In this document: positions 12,901-23,609 of the stretch, piece by piece
How the letters are laid out: each line of letters begins with the position of its first letter
Position numbering within the stretch: position 1 is the first letter of the stretch
Assembly: GCF_027942865.1 (NCBI RefSeq)
Contig: NC_134510.1
Location: 31,018,163 to 31,082,162 of the forward strand
Length of the DNA stretch: 64,000 nt
DNA from: Odontesthes bonariensis
Taxonomy: Eukaryota > Chordata > Actinopteri > Atheriniformes > Atherinopsidae
Direction: 5' to 3'
Notes under the pieces: model-generated
The model's input: only the letters and a program-made list of their open reading frames with translations
Database searches by the model: none
Told to the model about the DNA's origin: nothing
Made by a program: the position numbers and the translations under genes

Positions 12901-15752
12901 AGACATTTTGGGCTCAGCCTCAAGTGAAAAGCTACTTGTTAAAATGTTTGTACAGCTGAAATAAATCTAAATTATTGTTAATCAGAAAATGAGAACAGTA
13001 TCAAATGAGTCTGAGCGGGAAATTTTCAAATTGTAATAATACTGAATTACATTCAGTAAAACAATACTAGTTTAAGAGACATATTTAAAGACTAGTATCA
13101 TGCATTATATTAGAGATAATTTTTGTTTATTAGTGCCTAACTGCAATTCTCATGTGCTACTGGATTACAGACATTAAAACCAGAAGTCTTCAGCGCAGGA
13201 AAAAGCACTGTAGCAGGGGACTTAAAATAAAATATAGTTTGATATAGTTTGATTAGTAAGTCCACCCTACTGCCAGAACTGAACTAAAACCACCATCTTA
13301 TATCACTTTCCCGCAGGAACAAAATGCTGGAAGTGGCTGACTGGCTGGTGGTGGTGGGCACAACGAGCATTGCACTCAACTCCCCGGGGAAACGTTACAG
13401 AGCCCTGCAGATCCTCTACCACCCGCTGTTCAACAACAACAACAATGACTATGATGTGGGGCTGCTGCGCACCATCGCTGACATGGACATGACCGGTATG
13501 AAAGAGTTGGCTCTATCTGTTGACAGAGTTCAGAACAACACATCATGTACATTTTATTTTTAACTGAACAAATAGCACCATTTGTGGTCATTATAAGGAG
13601 ACAGTAAAAGGTTCTTCAAGACACAAAACAATCACACAAATTAGTCCTAAACATACTTTAATAACAGAGAAAAAAGGTGACAGTGTGAGCTTTCAAATCC
13701 CTCACCCACTGGGTTAATCTTTATCGCTTTACTGCGTTGTTTGTACGTGCAAGTTTAGATTTCAGTTTGATTGCCGTGCTCTCTTTATAGATGGAGTGCG
13801 TCCGGTTTGTTTACCCAGACCAACTGAATCCTTTCCTCCTGGAGCGGCCTGTTGGATCACAGGCTGGGGATTCACTCGTGAAGGAGGTGCACTATACACA
13901 TCACTGATCTCACCAAATGAAATCCTTTCAAGATTAAAAAAAAAAGATAACCACAACAGGTTGTAATATTACCTATCAGGAGATCAAATATGATTCTACT
14001 CTGAAAATTATAAGCAATAGTCCTCCAGGATTGAAACATGAACAGGAAAAGGAAACACTGGCAGAAATGTCCAAACATTATACAGTATCCTCAGTGCATG
14101 AGGCATTTGGGTATAGAAACAGGATAGCATGAAAACCTGACTTCATCTTTGTAAAAACTGTGTCAGGATTCATGGTAGAGCAGGAGTTGGAGGACCCAAA
14201 TGCTGGACTATTGCAGGTGAAGACAGGCAGGTAGTCTCAGAGGCTTTATTAAAAAGAAAACAAAGGCACTGCCAAGGCAGGAATAAACCTCAAACAGAGC
14301 TAAAGGTACAAACTGAGTAACTTACTGACCAATAAAGATATCACTGACTATATCAGCAACAGTTATCTGGCAACAGACTGAGGTGACCGGAGAGCTATAA
14401 ATGCTGGGAGGGTTGATGAGTAGAGTGACAACAGGTGAGACCAGGGGAAAAGACTGAGGCAACTGAGGACATCTGGGGGAAAAGACAAGAATTTAACACT
14501 GAGGACTGCAAAGTAAAACAGAACACAAGGAACTAAGCTGCAACAAAATACCAACTAAGAACACAGAAACTAAGTCAAGCCACTAAGAAATAACTAAACC
14601 AAAGCAAAGACTAAGAAACCCATAAACAGAAAACCAATACTCTAAAACCAATGAAAACCATGACATTAAGAGAACTGTGTGTTATTTAAAATGAACTAAA
14701 ATGAATTTTATTTTGCATATAGAAGAGTTGCTTCTTAATGTTCCTTTGTTAATTTTCTTTCTCTTTTTTTTGCACAGGCTTTGTATCAAATGAGTTAAGA
14801 CAGGCTCAGGTGAAGGTAATAGCTCAATCTATCTGCTCCAGCATGAGTGTCTATGGCGGCTTCATAACTCCTCGGATGATCTGTGCCGGCAGCATATCTG
14901 GGGGGGTGGACTCGTGCCAGGTATACATCCAGTGACATAAATGTCTCCCGTAAACCCAACAAGGAAGAATACTGTTCAACTTTACACTCATTCTTCGGGT
15001 CAGACTTGTGGTACTGGCTATGAAGTATTTACCCATTTTGTTCTATAATGCTTGGTTATATTTGAAGGGAGACAGTGGTGGACCACTGATGTGTGAGACA
15101 CCTAACGGGGACTGGAGGTTGGCAGGGTTAGTGAGCTGGGGCGAGGGCTGTGCACGGCCCAATAAGCCAGGCGTCTACAGCAGAATAACTCACCTGCTCA
15201 AATGGGTTGAAGGACACACAGAGGTATAGTTAAAGCCACTTAGTATTAGCCATTTAATTTGCTATACCCATTAGTCTTTTTCCCTCTTGATTACAGTTGA
15301 GTTTTATTAAAACATGTGGTTTAGTTATTTCAGCAGTTATTTTTGTGCCTATTTGTGTCTATTTGTTTCAATAAAGGAATTCATCAGGGAATTTCCTTAA
15401 TGGATCACTTCATTATTCTTAAAGATGTACAAGAAAATACTTTCTAAGGAATAGAATGCCTCAGTTAAAATGTAATGGGGATGCAAATCAATACAGTGCA
15501 GTAAGTGCATTCACTCTGTGAGATGTGTTTGATGAGAGCGTTTAGTACCATGTGCAGACCCAGAGCTTACTCTTTAAACCACACTGGACTTTTCATTGTC
15601 ATATTTGCATCATACTTTTAGATGTGATCAATTCAGTTTGTGCAAATGTGAGAAACTATTTTCCGTGTTAACATCAGGTTGCCCGTTTTCAATTTTTGTC
15701 ACAGGGTAAACCAGGGGAAATGGAGGAGACCGCGGCAGTTGTGGCTGAGTGA
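3991..15752 (+). CDS. TMPRSS-like type II transmembrane serine protease
   Basis: Predicted trypsin-like protease anchored in the plasma membrane with the catalytic domain outside. Exons: 3991-4552, 11256-11348, 12072-12206, 12505-12670, 13317-13495, 13791-13886, 14778-14920, 15068-15223, then either GTA TAG (stop at 15229) or a splice to 15705-15752. All phases match, giving 511 or 525 residues. Residues 1-187 are Ser/Thr/Pro-rich and cytoplasmic. A membrane segment lies at about 198-224 ([11 protein letters not shown]). A stem of about 45 residues with two cysteines follows; no LDLa or SRCR module is seen. The activation site is GRR|IVGG with I275. The catalytic triad is His315 (TAGHC), Asp365 (YDVGLL) and Ser461 (GDSGGP). 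Asp455, six residues before the serine, predicts cleavage after Lys/Arg. C265, just upstream of the cut, is placed to tether the two chains. A run of five asparagines precedes the catalytic Asp. The exact TMPRSS orthologue cannot be named; hepsin, TMPRSS4, 5 and 13 relatives normally have a longer stem. Confidence 0.85.
4968..5845 (-). mobile_element. Decayed Tc1-like transposon, family with CACCAATCAGCC-type ends
   Basis: It lies in the first long intron of the protease gene. It contains, in order, the recognisable blocks of a Tc1/mariner element common in fish, with the transposase on the minus strand: 'cccacagatgcttgattgga', 'ggccactgccatcaggga', 'gcatcacattgcctc', 'ctatcagaaccagcat' and 'aaaagctgcagttgtggaga'. 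Many stops and indels break the transposase frame, and neither terminal repeat is intact. Related pieces lie at 42107-42540 and 52180-52592. Family recognition is from memory of its consensus, not from a search. Confidence 0.75.
5846..7080. other. Intron sequence, nothing recognised
   Basis: AT-rich intron of the TMPRSS-like gene with no coding signal or clear repeat ends. Confidence 0.5.
7081..7360 (+). repeat. Teleost dispersed SINE-like repeat (gtggtggtta...gatgaatggatgga type)
   Basis: Starts with a 'ggtggtgtggtggtta' head, continues through 'gtggagtttgcacgttct' and 'gtgatggactggcaacct', and ends in the 'gaagatgaatggatgga' tail of a very common fish repeat. Divergence from that pattern is clear. 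Other pieces are at 9885-10600 (opposite orientation), 36642-36732 and 59040-59215. Confidence 0.75.
7361..8232. other. Intron sequence, nothing recognised
   Basis: No domain-bearing frame. A 103-codon minus-strand frame at 7558-7869 has no recognisable motif and is probably chance. Confidence 0.5.
8248..8461 (-). mobile_element. tRNA-derived SINE with 15-bp target-site duplication
   Basis: On the minus strand the right-hand end begins with a tRNA-like head. The A box is TGGTTTAGTGG (8440-8450) and the B box GGTTCAAGTCC (8375-8385), both fitting RNA polymerase III promoter consensus. The body with 'gagagacaggaagcag' runs to an A-rich tail, read as T-runs on the plus strand at about 8244-8278. 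The flanks 8233-8247 and 8462-8476 are a 15-bp direct repeat (atatgcca-c/a-agtatt) with one mismatch, the mark of LINE-mediated insertion. It lies in the first long intron of the protease gene. Confidence 0.88.
8477..9884. other. Intron sequence, nothing recognised
   Basis: AT-rich intron with short frames that show no domains. Confidence 0.5.
10016..10044. repeat. Perfect 13-bp inverted repeat with 3-base loop
   Basis: CATGAGTTATCAC, loop ATG, then its exact reverse complement. It lies at the left junction between the outer SINE-like repeat and the inner repeat, so it may be a terminal structure of the inner element. Confidence 0.9.
10046..10500. repeat. Dispersed repeat, first of two related copies
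   Basis: Shares ordered blocks with 14160-14665: 'ttggaggacccaaatg', 'actgaggaaaactg' beside 'actgaggcaactgaggac', and the A-rich 'aacccata' end region. The motif 'catga' occurs on both sides (10016-10020 and 10497-10501), a possible 5-bp target duplication. The family is not named with confidence. The 141-codon minus-strand frame inside it is a by-product of A-rich sequence. Confidence 0.65.
10601..11255. other. Intron sequence with a short GATG/GATA microsatellite
   Basis: A few 'gatg' and 'gata' units lie at about 11101-11122. Otherwise no feature is seen up to the acceptor of the membrane-segment exon at 11255. Confidence 0.5.
14160..14665. repeat. Dispersed repeat, second copy of the 10046-10500 family
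   Basis: It lies in the intron between the sixth and seventh coding exons after the membrane exon (13887-14777). It starts near 'tgtcaggattcatggt' and ends near 'aaaaccatgaca', which are weakly inverted ends. Internal blocks such as 'gttggaggacccaaatgc', and the A-rich distal half with repeated 'aactaa', match the earlier copy. No transposase frame is seen. Confidence 0.6.
15370..15375 (+). terminator. Polyadenylation signal, short form of the TMPRSS-like transcript
   Basis: AATAAA 141 bases after the TAG at 15227-15229. It would serve a transcript that reads through the last donor. Confidence 0.5.
15705..15752 (+). other. Possible alternative last coding exon of the TMPRSS-like gene
   Basis: The acceptor TTTTTGTCACAG precedes a frame in phase with a GAG|GTATAG donor at 15223. 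It adds 15 residues ([15 protein letters not shown]) before TGA at 15750-15752. The sequence is hydrophilic and acidic. A poly(A) signal follows 41 bases later. Confidence 0.5.
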
Positions 15753-15793
15753 CACCTCACATGCAGCTGACTCCACCCTCAGATAACGATAAA

Positions 15794-15799
15794 AATAAA
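15794..15799 (+). terminator. Polyadenylation signal, long form of the TMPRSS-like transcript
   Basis: AATAAA shortly after the alternative last exon ending at 15752. Confidence 0.55.
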
Positions 15800-16899
15800 T
15801 ATTGATACATATCTGTCTTGTCAATGTTGTTGTTATCAAAGAGCAAAATTAGATTAGGCTGATATATCTGATTATATTACTTTATAGTGGATTTGTCAGT
15901 CAGTATACCATGCAACAGAGGGAGCAAAAACCATAAAAGTATGCGTTATGATTGATAACAATTTCCACTTTATAATATCCATTTCTTGTCTAATAAAATA
16001 ACAAGAGAAAGAAGTTAAAAAAAAACACTAAATCAATGATAAAGGCCACACCCTTGCATGTAGTGTGTCCTGATAACATGATTTGATAAGAAATTTCAGC
16101 TCAAAGCCTAAAATGATGCATGGTGTCCATGTTGTTTTATGGTGAGTCACAAACTTTAACCGGTTTACTGAAAGCACTCATGCATCAAATTTAGCGAGTC
16201 TAAAGACAACTACATGATAAAGTCTAAAGGTAGAGCAAATAAAAGAGTAGTTTAGTTTCGTTCTTAATGGCTATGAAATTATTTTACACATTATAATGCA
16301 AAAAGGCTTTCAGTAGGATTATTGCTTTGATTGCTATTCAGGTTATGTGATAGGTCGTGACGTTTTGTTAAACGTCATTGATTTAAGTTTTAATCAACTT
16401 AAATCAATGACAAGGCTGACACAGCTTGACAAAAATGCAAGAAATGGAATTTTGATTAAAAACGTTTAGATGAGATAGAATAACTAAACTACCATGAAAT
16501 GTGAAATAAGTCACAATGATATAAAAACACAAAGCTCAAACTCTGTTTTATCTTAACAATATCCGTATCATTAAAGTTCTTGGTTTTCTTAATGGTAATT
16601 CAAACAAGTTTCCTAACTTTTTTGTTTAAACTTGATCATTCAGAAAAAAAAAGGCTTCATGTTCATGAGCAAGAGTATTTTGGAGAAGAGTGATCAAAAT
16701 GTAAAAGTCATAGGAAAGTCAGAAAAGACATCACTCAGAATCTTTCTTGTTATTTATAAACAAAAATGTCTTATTTTCCGTGTATTTATGCTCAGTAATA
16801 ACACATTTACACAACAGAATAATGTTAAGTTTGGGTGGTATGAATGTGTACGTGATCAACAGTCACAAACTAGGCAACAGTTTGTGTCTGTGTGCCTCG
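15800..16899. other. Intergenic, protease gene to ethe1
   Basis: AT-rich and without domains. A 108-codon frame at 16632-16958 has no recognisable content. Confidence 0.5.
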
Positions 16900-17198
16900 T
16901 GAGCGCGCGCGGGAGGATGCGCGCGACCGCAGACAATTCCTCTTCTGGGATTCAGTAAGGAGGATAGCCGAGTCAGTCAGGAGTACTTGGCTTTATTACC
17001 CAAAACACGGGTCATAGGAATAGTTATAACCACAGTAAAAGTGACTTGGGCAATATAATTCACAGAGGGTGGCAGCTGAGCTTCCAAACGAAAGTCAGCG
17101 CCGAGTTAACTTATAACGACCAGTGCATACCGTTACGACACGCAGCCTACGAGGCGTCGTTTCAGCAGCTATAGATCAGCGAGATATTTCTCGCCAGG
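16900..17198 (+). promoter_or_regulatory. CpG-rich probable promoter and 5' UTR of ethe1
   Basis: CpG density rises sharply (GCGCGCGCGGGAGG at about 16903, and repeated CG from 17095) against an AT-rich background, and ends at the ethe1 start codon. This is how CpG-island promoters of housekeeping genes look. The transcription start is not located. Confidence 0.5.
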
Positions 17199-20100
17199 AT
17201 GTGCTCGGTAATAAGCAGGGTGAAACCAGTCCAGCGGCTTGTGGCTCGAACGCTTCGCCTCTGTTCAAAAACAGAGGGCTTGAGTTACGCAGCAGCCCAG
17301 AGCAGACGCTTCCGCCCCGGCGTAGATTTTCACGTTGACCCGCTGCGAGTTAACAGCAGGACGTACTGCACCAAGATGGCAATGACCCCAGGACTTGTCT
17401 TCAGACAGGTAGGTCCACGTAATTTTTGCCGCTTTATTCCTTAAATTGTCACGATGTTAAAGCAACTGTTTAGAAATGCTGTGTCTCTTTTGTTTACAAT
17501 AAGTTACGTTTGCAGGAAGTGGCGGAATTAGCCGCTAGCTAACAGTACAATGTATTTTTTTTTTTTTAATTAATTCCGTTTTCAGGTTACTCTGTAGGGT
17601 TTGGTGAACATTCAAACTAACCACATTCACCACTTTACTCAGTCTCTTTGGGGTTTTTGTAGAAGCTTTGGAAGCTCGATGACTGAGACTATTGTAATGT
17701 TATTTCTCCATCATGCTGACATTGCGGTGGACAAAATAGCATATATGTTTTGTACTGTGTGAAAGGGCGGTGCAGCAGTTGAAAACAGTTATTTTATCTA
17801 TATCCACATACATTTTCAGGAAATTTTAATTGTTTCTTTTCACGGACAGTTTACACATCTACATGAATATCGTAAGTAAACATATTGGCCGTGGGGCCTG
17901 TGTGATGCTTTCAAAAGCTACATTACAAGTCTGCATAGTTTTTTAAATAGTGTTTTCAGCAAGATTTCTCTTTAGGTAGGTGGTAAACACTGAATTAATG
18001 CTAATATTCAAATCTTAAGCTGAAAAACACACACTCTGCTCTCTTAACTGGTAGCGCTACAGCCTAATCTGTCTTTGTTTCTTTCTGTTACACACATATA
18101 AGCAAACATGGGCTATCTAAGGACAACATGAAGTACGTGACCCTTCTACCTGTTGTTAATGTTTAGTATTTATTGCAGAGTCACTCCTCACTCACTTGTA
18201 TACCCTGTTTAGCTGTTCGAGAAGGAGAGCTCCACCTACACCTACCTGCTGGCAGACACAGACACCAAGGAGGCGGTCATCATCGACCCTGTGCTGGAGA
18301 CCCTCGACAGGGACCTGAAGCTCATCAAGGAACTGGGACTCAATCTAACTATGGCAGGTACCTATGTTTATGTGGTGTGCCTAAGAGATGCGGTTTTTGT
18401 CCATAAGTTCAAACAAAGTTAAGAAGTCTGTGTCATCCGTCTCATCACTCTGAATACATTCACATCACTATATTAATGGTAGTTTCACTTTATAGAAATT
18501 CAGCCCCACACAGTGCAACAATTGCTGTTTGGAAAACTTGCCAGATCTTGTCAAAGCAAGTTTATTGTCCTGGAATAAAATCTCATGTATATTATGTTTG
18601 CCACAATGAAGCTGACTTTGTTTCAAGACCGTTTATCTACATGAGAAATGATTGTACTGTGCAGACATGGGGAATGTTATGAAGATGCCAGATAAATGAG
18701 GGCTGTGGGTTATGACTAAAAATAAATATTAAAACAAAAATGCACTTTTTTTCCTGAAATGAAAATATATTTTCTTGCTCATTCTAAGCACAAACAAGTA
18801 CATGAAGAAATATTTAAACTGGTGTTGACTGCAGTAATTTTGGTACCACAATAGCCCATAAGAAGATGGAAAAAGTCATACATCTAAAGCAAATATCCTC
18901 AAGTAGAAAAGCTTGAGTTTCACAATAAAACAGTATAATCGTGTTGGTACGATGTGATTTCCCCTTAAACCCATACATAAGCGAACAGAATAACTTACCT
19001 CTCTATACTGATTCGTGCTGTATTTTCTTTTTCTGACAGTAAACACCCACTGCCATGCGGACCACATAACAAGCACTGGGCTGATGAAGAAAAGACTGCC
19101 TGGATTGAAGAGCGCCATCTCCAAATTCAGTGGGGCCTCTGCAGATGTCCTCTTGTCAGAGGGGGATAAGATCTCCTTTGGAAGACATGTAAGAATACAA
19201 CCTTTTTCATTCTTGTGGAGAAACTAACTTTCTTTATGTATAGATGTATTTATTTGTGTAAAATTTTTGGATCTTCATCAGAAAATTGAGTTGAATTGTA
19301 TGCATTTTTTTATTTTGTTACTAATCTAAAATATTTGAGGTGAAGTTGGATGATTAAAAAAAAGTTTATCATTTCTTGGAGTGACAGTTGTGTTTTATGT
19401 TCCGTAGTCTTTGGTAGTGAGAGAAACGCCAGGACACACCGATGGGTGTTCAACATTGGTGTCAGGGGATCAGAGGATGGCTTTCACTGGGGACACTCTG
19501 CTCATTAGAGGCTGTGGCAGAACAGACTTCCAGCAGGGTAGGCAAATATTTCTCCTTTGTCCTTGATTTTCTGGTAATTGATTTTCTTAGAAGTGAGAAA
19601 GTTAAAGCCTTTATTTATGTAATGCTGCTGGGTGAACACAAGGGGTCGCTGTTGTTTAAAAAAAAAAGACCTCAATGAGGTGTCTGCTACACAGACTTTC
19701 TAGCCTGGGAATTCCCATGCTGCTTTGCGCGCGATTTCATTCACACTGCAAAGGCAGCCTGGAAACCACCGCCCTTATTTTTGCCTGAGTTAGGGAACCA
19801 ATCACAGAACGGGGGGGGGGGCAGCAAGACGATGACGACGTCTATGCGCGACACCGAAGCTTGTAGAGTGTTAATCCAACATGGCAGCGGACACAACGTT
19901 ACCGCAACGTTATATGCCTTCTATCCTCATATTAACTTTGCACAAACGACAATAATCGTTAAACGCCATCGTCTTCTCATACACAGTAAAGCGTCTTCTT
20001 CTTCCTCGTCGAATTTCTGTGGCTCTACATACGTCATCTGGTATAAGTGATACAAATGGCTATGAATGGCGCGCAAAGCAGCATGGGAAGAACCAGACGC

Positions 20101-21150
20101 CATTTGATAGACATTCGTAGCGCCCAATAAACGGCTCTAGGCATTCGTAAACCACGCCTCAAATACGAGAAAATGCACACCTAGTTCCCAGACCACCATC
20201 TCATCGAGATGTGGACGCGTCAGCCAGGCTACAGACTTTCTGCAAAACTTATTTCTTTTCACCCTTACAATGATATATTAGTGAACATTTTTTACAAGTA
20301 TTTGAATGTATTCATTTTGACATTGCTGTAACATTTTCTTTTGCAATAATTTTCTACACTTTCACTCTTCTTCAGGTTGTGCTACAAGGCTGTACGAGTC
20401 AGTCCATCAGAAGATCTTCACACTGCCTGACGAGTGCCTCGTCTACCCAGCACATGACTACTTAGGTTGGGTGAAAATCCACACACCTAAATTACAAAGA
20501 TTATGTCTTATCCCATAGTCACGGATGTGACAACTGTTGAAACATATTTAAGCTTCATTATTAGCATTGTAAAATTTACAGCCGCTATATATATTATACA
20601 GATATTTAGTGTTGTATAGATACAAACAAATGAACAAACAAATAGTCAGATTTTATTTAAGTCCTTTACTAAAAAATACCTATTTGCTTTCTAACATATT
20701 GAGTTTTTTTGCTCTGTATCACTTGTGTGTCAACACCATGTGTTTTCTCAGTATATGTTTTATTTGATCAGTTAAGTTCTTGGAAAAATCCATCCCACAA
20801 AGTCTAGATGTCACCCTGGCCTATGTGTGTTTGTGTTTATCAGGTCAGACAGTGTCGACGGTTGGTGAGGAGCGCAAGTTTAACCGTCGCTTGACAAAGA
20901 GCAAGGAGGAGTTCGTGGAGATCATGAAAAACCTGAACCTCCCCAAGCCAGCGAAAATTGGTATCAGAACATTTATTTTTACCTGTCCAGCTACCGCCCA
21001 TATATATGATATTAATTGCCAATGCCGATAAAATGTCATTATTGAGACACTTCACAGATTTACAAACCATGTGTTCTGAAAACAGATTTTATCTACTTTG
21101 CAGATATTGCAGTTCCTGCTAATCTGGTTTGTGGGCTACATGGAGTTTGA
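17199..21150 (+). CDS. ethe1: ETHE1 persulfide dioxygenase, mitochondrial
   Basis: Oxidises glutathione persulfide to sulfite in the mitochondrial matrix, the second step of hydrogen sulfide breakdown after SQOR. Exons: 17199-17408, 18213-18357, 19040-19188, 19408-19537, 20376-20465, 20844-20960 and 21104-21150, all in phase, 295 residues. The metallo-beta-lactamase fold motif HCHADH is at 122-127. The mononuclear iron ligands are His122, His178 (TPGHT) and Asp197 (TGD), which equal human His79, His135 and Asp154 with a constant offset of 43, so there is no gap between them. [11 protein letters not shown] and YPAHDY are also kept. The first 60 or so residues are rich in Arg and Ser with few acids, as expected of a mitochondrial presequence, and are longer than in the human protein; a second ATG just before PGLVFRQ could give a shorter form. 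Loss in humans causes ethylmalonic encephalopathy. The stop follows LVCGLHGV. Confidence 0.97.
19701..20231. mobile_element. Non-autonomous TIR element, TAGCCTGG family, 9-bp target duplication
   Basis: A 531-bp insertion in ethe1 intron 4. It begins TAGCCTGG and ends CCAGGCTA, exact inverted ends of 8 bp. The 9-bp CAGACTTTC stands immediately on both sides (19692-19700 and 20232-20240). The interior is CpG-richer than the intron and has no long conserved frame. It is a sister of 40518-41051. A 9-bp duplication would suit Mutator-like or Merlin-type transposition, but no transposase is present to decide. Confidence 0.85.
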
Positions 21151-22017
21151 TTGTAGTGTGAAAGTGAGGATTCTATTAAAATCAATGATATGATGGTAAA
21201 TTATATAAATATGTCTGTTTTAGCAAGATTAACCAAAGCTGCTTCCCATAAAGTGCTTCATAGTGCTTTGTAAGTGTAAAAATGAATATTTGAATAGCTG
21301 TTTTTTTTTATATTATTTGTTGTGCAGCTACTGAGATCATTGTGGTTGTAATTAAGGTACAAATGGAAAAATGTTATTTTATAAAAAAATGAGTAATAAT
21401 TGTATATAAGGAAAACCGCTACAAATATATATATATTTGTGATGGAAATATACAAATGATTATTCTTTACTTTGATTGTGTTATTATGAACTGTAAAATT
21501 TAGGAGAAAATGTATGTGAGGGGAAACGAAAATAGGAATGTTGTATTTAAGGTTTGGTTTAGTATTCATGAGTGCTTTACCGGGACAGCTGACTACTTCC
21601 ACATGGCCTTTTCACTGATTCCGGCCTCCCCCGAGCCAAGAACACACACAATCACCACCCACAGTGCTACCAGCCACAGACATTTTGCATAGCAGGAAAG
21701 TATATCTACACACTTTGCATCCAAAATCAATATTTACACGTTTCTATCGCAGTATCTGAAAACATGTCATGCTGATGCATCTTTATTGGAATATTGGTAT
21801 TATTGGAACTTGTTCAATTCATGTTAGAAATGAAAAGGGCCCAAGTTGAATAACAAACCTGCTTCTAGATCTCTAAATGCCCTGAATGTGCTGCTGTCAT
21901 CTTGTTTTTAACAGCTTATCGGCCAGTAAAACAGGTTTTTTTTGGGAGTGGAGTCTTCTGACTCAGCCAGAGTAACCTGAATATGTGATTGTAAGCTGTT
22001 TTGGGGGCTACTATCAA

Positions 22018-22023
22018 AATAAA
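22018..22023 (+). terminator. Probable ethe1 polyadenylation signal
   Basis: AATAAA about 870 bases after the ethe1 stop, followed by GT-rich sequence ('gtgttttcaag'). It implies a long 3' UTR. Confidence 0.45.
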
Positions 22024-23609
22024 AGTGTTTTCAAGTAAAAACATGCTTCTTAATTGTGCTGTAATTTGAAAGGAAGACTCCGCTGGTGACACCAATCAGC
22101 ACATGAAAATAGAAGTATCATGGCTTCTGTTGCTATAGGAAGTCATTTTGCTACAACATGTCCTATATTTTACTTAAAATAAAACCTGTGAGTGCTTTTA
22201 ATTCAAAACATACCAGTGGAAGAACAAATGAAAGTATGGCTTTGAGAAGACACTCTCTGTAGGTGGGTGTTTCCTGTTCTCATGCAAGTTGATACCTTTA
22301 GCCCACACACGCACACAAACCATCCTCCAGCTGTCTCTGTTTTCTCTCATTGTAAACGAACAACATTATTTGACAGCCCTTCTGTCCCACCTAATATACT
22401 TGCTGGCAGGCACCTGTATTGTTTTTCTTCAAAGCTGGAGGTGTGTCCGTTTTCACCTCAAATTGAAGCTATGTTCTTTTCCGTGTAGAATGGTCCATTT
22501 TCTTGATCCCATTTTGCTGTTGGGATGCGATGTGCCAGCTGTCCTTTCATCCAGCCTGTGTCACCCATCTGCCAGCCCTCTTTCAATCTCTCTCAGCCCA
22601 CTTTTTCTATGCCACTGTGAACCTGCTGCACATTCTCTCCCTCACGCCAGCCACATGTCACTGGAAAGAATCTATTACACTATCAGCTCATTCAGAAAGA
22701 GCTATAAAGAGGCCAGGCAGGGCGATAAACTCCTCAGAGTGAGGAGGGCAGATTTTGCTTGGGGGACCTGAAAGAAAAGTCAGTAGATAGTGTCTTGAAG
22801 TAAATCTGTGGTGTCAAGTCTGGTTTCAGTGATTTTTCTTTATGCCCTGTTTTAGCTTTACTATTCATTCATATCAGAAATGTTTCAGTCACTTTGCTGT
22901 TGGTATATAAACGGTAAGTGTACAGTGATTATTTAATACTTTGTGGTACTTTAATCTCTATTGGGCTCAATATAAGTGACTCATGTGTTCTAATATAACT
23001 TTACTTTTTTAGTCATGCTGTCTTACTGGACATTATCTCTGTGGCTATTGTCATGAGTAGAAAGAAGAGGCAACACTAGTAAACACTGCAGGGCTAGAGG
23101 CCCCCAAAGCCCAATCCATCCATAGATACATTTTCGTAAAACCATCTTTTTGAATAGCTTAAATTATGTTACAGATAATACAGTGTTAATCACCCAAAGA
23201 AGTAAAGTAAAGCTGCAACCGACGATTAACAAACATTCATTTGTTTTCTTCAATGATTTATTGATGTTTTTTTCTGTAGAAATGGGCAGAAAATATTGAA
23301 AACTGACAAATAATCCAACTTTGATTCTCAGACACCCAAGATAAACATACCCAACCTATTTTATTCAACTTTTTATTTATAAAAGTAAAGAGTTTACTCT
23401 TATTTTAAAAAGCAAACAAACAGGAATCTAGGAAATATTCACCCCCTGAAAAAGGTTTTGGTTTAGAAAAAAGCATAGATGTTCGCATTTACAGACAATT
23501 ATCTTTTTGAGCGGCACCATCAGAATTTTGTTGGGACAAAAGAAAAAAAAGACATAAAAGACAAATATTTGTATGAATAGGCTTAAAAAAGACATATATA
23601 GGCCTATTA
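22024..23609. other. Intergenic, no gene recognised
   Basis: A 160-codon frame at 22289-22771 is low-complexity and lacks any domain. At about 23210 'gctgcaaccgacgattaac' resembles the end of a common hAT-type MITE, but no partner end is found. Confidence 0.45.

Noticed and set aside
19781-20127. Frames of 89 and 66 codons on opposite strands
   Set aside because: Lie wholly inside the TAGCCTGG element, with no similarity to known proteins.
22289-22771. 160-codon plus-strand open frame
   Set aside because: Leu/Ser/His-rich, no domain, overlaps two other frames; pyrimidine-rich chance ORF.
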